Origin: RYN-124 sp033851845
GTDB lineage: Bacteria; Actinomycetota; Actinomycetes; Mycobacteriales; SCTD01
DNA length: 9,965 nt
Direction of reading: 5' to 3'
Assembly (NCBI GenBank): GCA_033851845.1
Contig: JAWWOH010000062.1
Coordinates: 1 to 9,965, forward strand
Part shown: one piece after another, positions 1 to 5,123 of the stretch
Layout of the letters: each line of letters starts with the position of its first letter
How positions within the stretch are numbered: the stretch's first letter is position 1
Notes under the pieces: model-generated
What the model saw: the letters and a program-made list of their open reading frames with translations, nothing else
What the model was told of the DNA's origin: nothing
The model's database searches: none
Made by a program: the position numbers and the translations under genes

Positions 1-171
1 GACGACCGCAGCCCGTTGCGGCTTGAGAACGAGCAGGCTGACGATGCTGCTCACCAGCAGAGCCACGAGCAGCAGCGGGAAGCCGTTCAGACCGAAGATG
101 GCGAAGAACCCCGCCGTACCGAAGAAGACGAGAAGTCGCAGAGCGGTGTAGACGAGCCAAGGCCTTCGCAC
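1..171 (-). CDS. DUF4229-like small membrane protein, partial (C-terminus off the left edge)
   Basis: The reverse strand encodes 57 residues beginning with GTG (171-169): MRRPWLVYTALRLLVFFG and onward. Two hydrophobic segments are visible, about residues 8-29 and 31-49, separated by a Gly/Asn turn and followed by KPQR. The layout of an Arg-rich start, two membrane helices and a short basic tail matches the DUF4229 family of small actinobacterial membrane proteins of unknown function. In other actinobacteria, as I recall, these lie close to menaquinone and cytochrome c biogenesis genes, which fits the right half of this window. The GTG was chosen because the hydrophobic region starts just after it; no strong Shine-Dalgarno sequence precedes it. 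The gene begins only about 20 nt past a strong terminator hairpin, so its promoter position is unclear. The open frame reaches the window edge without a stop. Confidence 0.7.
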   Translation of the reverse strand, partial: MRRPWLVYTALRLLVFFGTAGFFAIFGLNGFPLLLVALLVSSIVSLLVLKPQRAAVV

Positions 172-190
172 CCGATCACGGTACGACGCA

Positions 191-229
191 AAGGGCGCCG
201 CCCCACCTTGACGGTGGAGCGGCGCCCTT
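191..229 (-). terminator. Hairpin terminator after the LAxTG surface protein gene
   Basis: An inverted repeat has 11-bp perfect arms (191-201 with 219-229, AAGGGCGCCGC / GCGGCGCCCTT), one C/A mismatch, five more pairs (CCACC/GGTGG) and a 5-nt loop (208-212). It sits 16 nt after the stop codon of the surface protein gene. This is a strong GC-rich stem. No long T-run follows on the minus strand, as is usual for actinobacterial terminators. Confidence 0.8.
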
Positions 230-244
230 GTCGTTCTGCGGTGA

Positions 245-2164
245 CTAGCTCTCTGTGGCGAACCGGCGGCGGACGACGAGCCCGAAGCCGACGAGCAGGA
301 AGCCGATCAGCGCGATGCCGGCCGGCATGCCGGTCGTCGCCAGCGGCGTACCGGTTGGCGTCGTGCCGGGCGGCGTCGTCGTCGTCGGCGCCGCGGTCGT
401 GCCGGGACGGAAGCTCGACTGCTCGGACAACGTGCCGAGCTTGAGCGTCATCGCCTGGCTGGTCAGGTCACCCACGGCCTTGATGCCGAGCGCACCCGCC
501 AGGTCGGGCGCACCGCTGATCGCGGGAAGCGACGCGGCGCTGGGCAGCGCGAGTGCGGCCGGCAGCGTGATCGCCGGGATCGACACGGAGAGCGCGTTGA
601 CGCTGTTCTCGGCGTTGCCGAAGCCGTTGGCGATCGACGTCGACGTGCTCTTGGTGAGCAGGTCGACCTGCGGTGCCGGGATGCTCAGGCCGGGGACGGC
701 CGACAGGACGCTGGACAGGACGCCGTTGAGGGCATCGACCTTCGCCGTGACCTGCGACAGCGTGCTGCCGACCAGGTCGAGCACGTTGACCTTGCTGCTG
801 CCGAGGACGTTGTTCAGCACGTCGGTGCCGAGCACGTGCACGCCCTGGATCTCGCCGCCCACGACCTTCGCGGTCTGGCCACCGGCGCTGGCGCTCTTGA
901 CGACCGCCTCGGTCTCGACGGTGAAGCTGTCGACGCTCACCAGCGGCGTGCCGTCAAGGACGGCGGTCACGGCCGCAAGCAGGGCGTTGATCTGCGGACC
1001 GAGTGAGCCGAGCAGGCCGTTGAGCGTGTTGAGCAGTGACGCGAGCAGCGCCTGGGCGCTGTTGAGCGCGGTCTGCGCCGCGTCGACCGCGACCTGAGCT
1101 GCCTGCGCGGCCGACTGCGCGTTGGCGAGTGCGGTCCCGGTGCTCGTCACTGTCGCCGTCGCCGAGTCGTAGGCACTCTGCGCGGCGGCGAGCGTCGCGG
1201 CAGCGGCCGGGTTGGCGGCGAGGTACGCGTTGTACACGAGCGAGCCGACGGGACCCGATGCGCCCACGATCGAGGCAGTGGCGGCGTCCAGCTGGCTCTT
1301 GGCGGCCGTCTGCTGCTGCTTCGCGGCAGTGTTCGCCGACTGCGCGGTGGTGACGGCGGTGTTCGCCGTGGTGAGGTTGAGCTTCGCGCCATCGAGCGCC
1401 GTCAGCGCCGACGTGACCTTCGCCTGCTGGTCGTCCACCGCCTTCTGCGCCGAGGTGACCGCGCTGCCGAGGGCGGCCTCGGCGTCCGTCAGCGCCTTCT
1501 GCGCGGTGCTGACGGCGGTGTTGGTCAGGTTGAGACCCGCGACCAGGTCGGTGAGCGTCTTGGTCGGCAGCTTGGACAGGTCGAGCCCGAGCGCGGCCAG
1601 GATGTCCGCGATGCTCGGCAGCGCGAGGTTCTTGACCGCCAGCGTCTTGTGGCCCGTGGCGTTGACGGAGTCGACGAGCGAGCCGACGTCAACGGTGCCG
1701 TCGAGTGCCACCGGAAGTCCGAGGACGCGGACCGAGCCGAGTGAGTCGGCGCCGGCCTTCGCGACCGCGGCCGGACCGGCGGTGACGTTGAAGACGGGGC
1801 TCTTCACCGACACGACGCCGGCGAGCGCGCTCGGCAGCACCGCGGCGCTGTCGAAGCTCGGCACCGCGGAGGGCGAGTTGGCGGAGGTGACCGACTGCTC
1901 GCCGTACACCTTCCCGTCCGCCTTCACCGGCGTGACGACCACCTTCGACGTCGGCGTGCCGGAGACCGTCGAGCTGGACAGCGCGACGGAACCGACGCGG
2001 ACGTCGTGCCCGGCAAGGGCGAGGCTGAGCAGTGTCAGACCCGTCGAGGCCGAACCGGCCGGCGGCTTGGCTGCGGTCGTCGCAGTGCTGACGGCGACGG
2101 CCGGACCGGCCACACCGAGGACGAGGGCCGCCGCGGCTGCGGTGGCAAGAGGACGGATACGCAC
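245..2164 (-). CDS. Secreted LAxTG cell-wall-anchored protein with a central coiled coil
   Basis: The gene encodes 639 residues from GTG 2164-2162, which has AGGAG six bases upstream. This start puts a signal peptide at the very N-terminus (RIRP, a hydrophobic stretch, then AVA at about residues 22-24). Residues about 44-200 and 406-555 look beta-rich, full of Val, Ser and Gly. Between them lies an Ala/Gln/Thr-rich, almost Pro-free helical stretch (about 216-297 and 318-378), probably a coiled coil, broken by a short Gly/Pro linker. The C-terminus is a classic wall-sorting signal: a P/T spacer (586-607), LATTG (608-612), a hydrophobic helix (about 615-631) and RRR. LAxTG is the motif used by class E sortases of high-GC actinobacteria. 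I saw no cysteine. No sortase gene lies in the window. Function is not recognised; a structural surface or adhesion role is inference. It is probably monocistronic, with its own terminator and a 149-bp upstream gap. Confidence 0.88.
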   Translation of the reverse strand: MRIRPLATAAAAALVLGVAGPAVAVSTATTAAKPPAGSASTGLTLLSLALAGHDVRVGSVALSSSTVSGTPTSKVVVTPVKADGKVYGEQSVTSANSPSAVPSFDSAAVLPSALAGVVSVKSPVFNVTAGPAAVAKAGADSLGSVRVLGLPVALDGTVDVGSLVDSVNATGHKTLAVKNLALPSIADILAALGLDLSKLPTKTLTDLVAGLNLTNTAVSTAQKALTDAEAALGSAVTSAQKAVDDQQAKVTSALTALDGAKLNLTTANTAVTTAQSANTAAKQQQTAAKSQLDAATASIVGASGPVGSLVYNAYLAANPAAAATLAAAQSAYDSATATVTSTGTALANAQSAAQAAQVAVDAAQTALNSAQALLASLLNTLNGLLGSLGPQINALLAAVTAVLDGTPLVSVDSFTVETEAVVKSASAGGQTAKVVGGEIQGVHVLGTDVLNNVLGSSKVNVLDLVGSTLSQVTAKVDALNGVLSSVLSAVPGLSIPAPQVDLLTKSTSTSIANGFGNAENSVNALSVSIPAITLPAALALPSAASLPAISGAPDLAGALGIKAVGDLTSQAMTLKLGTLSEQSSFRPGTTAAPTTTTPPGTTPTGTPLATTGMPAGIALIGFLLVGFGLVVRRRFATES

Positions 2165-2313
2165 GGGAGGCTCCTGAGGTCGGGATCGCAGCAGGGTCAC
2201 CGCCGCGGAAACGTCTCCCAGCAGGATCAACGGGACAGCCCCTCATGGCCATGGCTCATAAGGGCTATCTCTGACTACATCCCTATCTGCCCCGAGGGGT
2301 GCGCTTTGCGGCT
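2165..2313 (-). promoter_or_regulatory. Upstream region of the LAxTG gene with tandem AGATAG elements
   Basis: This is the 149-bp gap between the lrp stop and the surface protein start. It holds the ribosome binding site AGGAG (2171-2175) and, read on the minus strand, two AGATAG hexamers (2288-2283 and 2270-2265) exactly 18 nt apart in a comparatively AT-rich patch. A GCCATGGC palindrome lies nearby (2247-2254). A short CCCC-GA-GGGG hairpin at 2291-2300 lies just past the lrp stop but looks too weak to call a terminator. The promoter of the surface gene is probably in the AT-rich patch; no clear -35/-10 pair can be assigned. Confidence 0.4.
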
Positions 2314-2769
2314 TTAGACCGCTCCGTTCGGCGTCCGACGTCGGCCCTCGAAGCGCGTCGACAGCACGACGGTCGTCCGGGTGCGGGCCACGCCCTTGGT
2401 ACGACGGAGCACGCCGAGGGTGTGCTCCAGGGCGTCGATGTCGGCGACCCGCACCTTGACGACGAAGGCCTCGTCGCCGGCGACGAACCAGCAGTCCTCG
2501 ACCTCCTCGATGGCGGCGAGCGACGTGGCCAGGTCGTCCTGCTCGACGCCCTCGCGCTGCAGGATCCCGACCAGCGCCGTCACCCCGAGGCCGACCGCGT
2601 GCGGGTCCACCACGGCGGAGTAGCCGGTGATCGCGCCGGAGCGCTCGAGCCGGCGTACCCGGTCGTGGACGCTCGGGGCCGACAGGCCGACGGCGCGGGC
2701 CAGCTCGGCGTACGACGCCCGGGCGTCGGCGACGAGCAGCGTGAGCAGTCGCCGGTCGATGTCGTCCAC
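2314..2769 (-). CDS. Lrp/AsnC family transcriptional regulator
   Basis: The gene encodes 151 residues. The N-terminal winged helix-turn-helix (about 1-50) reads DDIDRRLLTLLVADARASYAELARAVGLS and onward in the standard Lrp/AsnC pattern. An alpha/beta ligand-binding RAM (AsnC-type) domain follows at about 66-138, with the usual GDEAFVVKVRVAD strand and a closing TTVVLST strand. Length is normal for the family. The GTG at 2769-2767 is preferred over the upstream in-frame TTG (2790) because GGGAGG lies five bases before it and it opens directly on the conserved DDIDRRLL. Lrp/AsnC proteins bind amino acids or related small molecules and act as dimers to octamers, often on their own promoter and a divergent neighbour. 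The divergent neighbour here is a 47-codon ORF followed by a BldC-like gene. The ligand cannot be told from sequence. Confidence 0.93.
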   Translation of the reverse strand: MDDIDRRLLTLLVADARASYAELARAVGLSAPSVHDRVRRLERSGAITGYSAVVDPHAVGLGVTALVGILQREGVEQDDLATSLAAIEEVEDCWFVAGDEAFVVKVRVADIDALEHTLGVLRRTKGVARTRTTVVLSTRFEGRRRTPNGAV

Positions 2770-2872
2770 ATCACCCTCCCAGGGGCTCAACCTGAGGCAA
2801 TATTCAGTCGTACCCTTATGTTGTACGCATTACCAGTCAGTAGACACCACATCTGTTCGGGAGGGAACCCCC
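2770..2872. promoter_or_regulatory. Divergent promoter region between lrp and the small ORF, with dyads
   Basis: These 103 bp separate two divergent starts and contain the most AT-rich patch nearby (about 2797-2833). Two short dyads are visible: CTGA-N8-TCAG (2792-2807), with CAATAT in its centre, and CGTAC-N9-GTACG (2809-2827). Lrp/AsnC proteins commonly bind weak dyads of about this size in their own divergent promoters, so these are candidate operators. That assignment is inference. CAATAT/TATTCA could serve as -10 elements in either direction, but no convincing -35 was found. Confidence 0.45.
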
Positions 2873-3016
2873 ATGTACACCGTCGAGACCGTCGAGTCTC
2901 TGCACGCCTACGCCGACCGGCTCCACCGGGACCGCGCCCAGTTCTCGGCCCAGCACACGCCGCGCCGCGCGCCGCTCGTGCGCGATTTCGTCCGGCGAGT
3001 TCGCCGGTCTGGCTGA
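2873..3016 (+). CDS. Small Arg-rich protein of unknown function (47 aa)
   Basis: The ORF runs from ATG 2873 to TGA 3014-3016. It is preceded by GGGAGGG at a good distance (2860-2866, six bases before the ATG), one of the best ribosome binding sites in the window. The 47 residues start MYTVETVESLHAYADRLHRD, a likely amphipathic helix with acidic first third, and end in a strongly basic tail. There are ten Arg and no Lys, with eight of the Arg in residues 21-45. No membrane segment or cysteine is present. I do not recognise a family. Nucleic acid or protein binding through the basic tail is possible but only inferred. The position between a divergent Lrp gene and a BldC-like gene suggests possible control by one of them. 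The ORF is short, so translation is likely but not certain. A CCGGCGA/TCGCCGG dyad overlaps its last codons (2992-3007). Confidence 0.6.
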   Translation: MYTVETVESLHAYADRLHRDRAQFSAQHTPRRAPLVRDFVRRVRRSG

Positions 3017-3108
3017 CAGCAGTCCCTGCGCCGGTGCAAGATCCATTGCCGGACGCGTGCCGGTCACGGCCTGCTCGTCCGCCGCGTCACCTCTGGGCGA
3101 TTCGGTCG

Positions 3109-3137
3109 TTGACCGCTCTACAGCGCGCGGTCACAGT
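3109..3137 (+). promoter_or_regulatory. Possible promoter of the bldC-like gene
   Basis: TTGACC (3109-3114) is a good match to a housekeeping -35. Seventeen bases later comes CACAGT (3132-3137), a weak -10. This would start transcription shortly before the GGGGGAG ribosome binding site at 3149-3155. The 143-bp gap 3017-3159 otherwise shows nothing clear. The call is tentative because the -10 matches at only three positions. Confidence 0.28.
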
Positions 3138-3159
3138 GTGCTCGGGATGGGGGAGACAG

Positions 3160-3444
3160 ATGGTTGACGACAGGATCGCGAGCGCTTCGACCGGTACGCC
3201 GACGGGACGCGACCGGCTGCTCACGCCGGGCGAGGTCGCGACGCTGTTCCGCGTCGACCCCAAGACCGTGACCCGTTGGGCCTCGGCGGGGCGCATCGGC
3301 AGCATCCGGACCCCGGGCGGCCACCGCCGCTTCCGCGAGTCCGAGGTCCGCGCCCTGCTGCGCGGCGTCGAGTCCGAGGTCTCCGTGCCGACGCAGACGA
3401 CGCCGCAGTCGGCGCCGTTCGCCGGCCGGCCCGTCGTCAGCTAG
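3160..3444 (+). CDS. bldC: BldC-like MerR-type DNA-binding transcriptional regulator
   Basis: The gene encodes 94 residues from ATG 3160, with GGGGGAG four bases upstream. The core at about residues 20-69 is LLTPGEVATLFRVDPKTVTRW, then an Ala/Gly turn and SIRTPGGHRRFRESEVRALL. This is the winged helix-turn-helix of the BldC family, with helix-turn-helix at about 21-40 and wing GGHRRF at 53-58. Streptomyces BldC is a small MerR-related protein without an effector domain that binds DNA by head-to-tail oligomerisation on direct repeats and controls the timing of development. Compared with Streptomyces BldC (roughly 70 residues as I recall), this copy has a longer N-terminal lead (about 19 residues) and a longer Ser/Thr/Pro-rich C-terminal tail (about 71-94). 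Both tails look disordered. Orthology is likely but not proven; a BldC-like paralogue is the alternative. Confidence 0.85.
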   Translation: MVDDRIASASTGTPTGRDRLLTPGEVATLFRVDPKTVTRWASAGRIGSIRTPGGHRRFRESEVRALLRGVESEVSVPTQTTPQSAPFAGRPVVS

Positions 3445-3493
3445 GCCCTTCGTCCGGCAGACTGTCGCCGGGACCGATGCGAGGGGATCTGAC

Positions 3494-3892
3494 GTGCTGT
3501 ACGCCGACGGGGTGCTGGGCCTGGTCGTGCTGTGCGTCTGGGTCTATGCGCTGCTCGACGTCTTGACCAGCGACGAGTCGCAGGTGCGCAACCTGCCCAA
3601 GTGGGGCTGGCTCATCGTCGTGCTGCTGTTCGGTGAGATCGCGATCGGGCCCCTGCTGTGGTTCGTGGCGGGTCGTCCCAACGGGGCCGCTACGCGTCCC
3701 GGCGGGCTGCCGTACAAGGGCAACACCGGCCGCTTCCCGGAGTACGACCGCCCCGGTCGCGCGGTGCCGCAGAACCCCGACGACGACGAGGCGTTCCTGC
3801 GCAACCTGCGCGAGCGGGCCGAGGAGCAGCGCAAACGCGCCGCCGAGCAGGCCCGCCGCCTCCGCGACGAGGAGCAGCCCCCACCGGTCTAG
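3494..3892 (+). CDS. PLDc_N-domain small membrane protein
   Basis: The gene encodes 132 residues from GTG 3494, with GAGGGG (3481-3486) seven bases upstream. It has two membrane helices, about residues 5-23 and 38-59, joined by a short loop with DEQ-like polar residues and the typical KWGWLIVVLLFG entry to the second helix, ending GPLLWFVAGRP. This is the PLDc_N family (named for the N-terminus of cardiolipin synthase/phospholipase D proteins), here without any catalytic HKD domain. The rest is a cytoplasmic tail: a Gly/Pro linker, then a charged helix (about 98-127) of Asp/Glu followed by alternating Glu/Arg that may form a coiled coil. Such stand-alone PLDc_N proteins are common in actinobacteria and have no known function. 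The gene follows bldC by 49 bp on the same strand and may be cotranscribed with it, though it has its own ribosome binding site. Confidence 0.85.
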   Translation: MLYADGVLGLVVLCVWVYALLDVLTSDESQVRNLPKWGWLIVVLLFGEIAIGPLLWFVAGRPNGAATRPGGLPYKGNTGRFPEYDRPGRAVPQNPDDDEAFLRNLRERAEEQRKRAAEQARRLRDEEQPPPV

Positions 3893-3981
3893 CTCATAAC
3901 CGCCCTCCTGTTCCGGTCCGCCTCCCACCTGGCGTCGTTGTCGACGGAAACGTGGGCCGCGGAAAGGTGTTGCATCCCGGC

Positions 3982-3997
3982 CGCTTCCGCGGAAGCG
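3982..3997. repeat. Perfect 16-bp palindrome
   Basis: CGCTTCCGCGGAAGCG reads identically on both strands with no spacer. A perfect palindrome with no loop is more typical of a protein-binding site than of an RNA hairpin, although as RNA it could fold with a small loop. It lies 90 bp past the PLDc_N stop and 178 bp past the ccsB stop, so it is not near any obvious start codon. No function is assigned. Confidence 0.55.
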
Positions 3998-4039
3998 AGC
4001 GCTCCAGAACGCCCTTCGCGCCAGGTGGTCAGTCGTCTG

Positions 4040-4113
4040 CTCGCCTGACGATCAGGTTGGAGAGCTTGACCCGCTCACAGACGGCCGGAGACTCTCCAAC
4101 CTGATCGTGCGAG
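4040..4113. terminator. Long inverted repeat, probable bidirectional terminator
   Basis: Two 17-nt arms pair perfectly: ACGATCAGGTTGGAGAG at 4048-4064 and its exact complement at 4092-4108, with a 27-nt loop. After a 3-nt bulge (4045-4047) five more pairs form (CTCGC 4040-4044 with GCGAG 4109-4113), giving 22 pairs in all. It lies between convergent operons, 62 bp past the ccsB stop and 148 bp past the PLDc_N stop, so a two-way transcription end is the simplest role. The loop is larger than in usual intrinsic terminators and there is no T-run on either side. Confidence 0.6.
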
Positions 4114-4174
4114 GGCACCGGCATACGGGAGGTTGGCTTAGCGCCGGCGGACGGGAAGGGGGTTGCCGCCCAGC

Positions 4175-5122
4175 TCAGGCGTACGAGTGCAGGCCGACGA
4201 CGAAGATGTTGACGACGTAGTAGTCGATGATCAGCGCGCCGGCGGCGGCCACCGCGACCCACGCCGCCTTGCGGCCCTTCCAGCCGGCTGTCGCCCGCGC
4301 GTGCAGGTAGCCGGCGTACAGCACCCAGGTGATGAACGACCACGTCTCCTTGGGGTCCCAGCCCCAATACCGGCCCCAGGCCGCCTCCGCCCAGATGGCG
4401 CCGGCGATGATCGCGAACGTCCAGACCGGGAACGCGAAGGCGATGACGACGTACGCCGCCCGGTCGAGGACACCCGCAGCGGGCAGCGACCGGCCGAGTG
4501 TCACGGGGAAGTGCACCGGCTCCCCGGCGTCGTTGCGCGCGTCGAAGCGATGGCGCAGCAGGTAGAGCAGGGCGATGACGCCGGACAGCAGAAAGGCTCC
4601 CGAGGCGGTCGCGGCCGCCGCCACGTGGATCTTGATCCAGTAGGAGTTCAGCGCCGGGACGAGCGGCCCGGCCTTCGTGTAGAGCACCGTGCCGGCGAGG
4701 CCGAGGTAGAGCACGACGGGGAGCATCACGAAGGCGCCGAGGCTCGTCTCGACGCGCCCGCGCAGGACGAGGACGAGGAACCCCGTCACGGCGACGAGCG
4801 CCGCCGCGGTCGAGAACTCGTACATGTTCCCCCACGGCACGCGGTCGACGGCGAGGCCGCGGGTGACGACCGAGCCGACGTGCGCGATCCACCCGACGAG
4901 GGTCAGGGCGACCGCGGCGGTGCCGGCGTAGCCGCTGCGTTGCGTCGGCGCCGCGGAGAGCTGCACGGTCGGTCCGCCGGCGCCGACGAGAACGGCGCCG
5001 TGCTCGGACACAGTGAGCAGCCGGCTCGCTCGGCGTGATGCCGCATCGGCCGCAAAAGCAAGCATCGCCACGGCGTACACAAGTACGGCGACGAACAGCA
5101 GGGAGTCGCTCAGCTGGGCCAC
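4175..5122 (-). CDS. ccsB: Cytochrome c biogenesis protein CcsB (CcsA-type heme handling protein)
   Basis: The gene encodes 315 residues from GTG 5122-5120, with GGAG five bases upstream and one base after the resB stop (TGAcGTG). It is a multi-spanning membrane protein of the system II cytochrome c synthase. The tryptophan-rich WWD signature is intact at 249-261: W249, W253, G254, W255, D256, P257, K258, E259, W261. Candidate heme-ligand histidines lie at 81 (before the VPWGNMYEF motif), 166 (YWIKIHV) and 274 (GYLHAR), as in the family. Together with ResB it moves heme outward and attaches it to CXXCH cysteines of apocytochrome c. A segment at about 35-65 is a hydrophilic loop between helix 1 and helix 2. 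Naming differs between phyla: actinobacterial CcsB corresponds to chloroplast CcsA. It is the last gene of the operon, and a long hairpin follows it. Confidence 0.95.
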   Translation of the reverse strand: MAQLSDSLLFVAVLVYAVAMLAFAADAASRRASRLLTVSEHGAVLVGAGGPTVQLSAAPTQRSGYAGTAAVALTLVGWIAHVGSVVTRGLAVDRVPWGNMYEFSTAAALVAVTGFLVLVLRGRVETSLGAFVMLPVVLYLGLAGTVLYTKAGPLVPALNSYWIKIHVAAAATASGAFLLSGVIALLYLLRHRFDARNDAGEPVHFPVTLGRSLPAAGVLDRAAYVVIAFAFPVWTFAIIAGAIWAEAAWGRYWGWDPKETWSFITWVLYAGYLHARATAGWKGRKAAWVAVAAAGALIIDYYVVNIFVVGLHSYA

Positions 5123-5123
5123 G

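Larger units (their letters stand above)
3893..4174. other. Intergenic gap between convergent genes (282 bp)
   Basis: The gap lies between the plus-strand PLDc_N gene and the minus-strand ccsB. No credible gene was found; open frames crossing it are low-complexity Arg/Pro shadows. It holds a small CGTCG-TTGT-CGACG hairpin (3933-3946), a 16-bp perfect palindrome (3982-3997) and a long inverted repeat (4040-4113), listed separately. Confidence 0.6.

Noticed and set aside
255..1097. 280-residue plus-strand frame, and a similar one at 1212-2177
   Set aside because: Both are antisense to the surface protein gene, which has a signal peptide, a sorting signal, a ribosome binding site and a terminator. 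The antisense frames have none of these.
2165..2313. Riboswitch in the leader of the surface protein gene
   Set aside because: Some actinobacterial wall genes carry c-di-AMP riboswitches, but I could not find the conserved core or a convincing set of helices here.
2992..3007. Terminator overlapping the end of the small Arg-rich ORF
   Set aside because: The CCGGCGA/TCGCCGG dyad leaves only a 2-nt gap, so the real stem is about 6 bp with a 4-nt loop, lies inside the coding region, and has no following T-run.
3658..4104. 148-residue plus-strand frame reaching into the intergenic gap
   Set aside because: It overlaps the PLDc_N gene in another frame, is Arg/Pro/Gly-rich throughout, and has no plausible start signal.
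4040..4113. Miniature transposable element
   Set aside because: The long inverted arms invite the idea, but no target-site duplication flanks them and no second copy is in the window. A terminator fits the convergent gene layout better.
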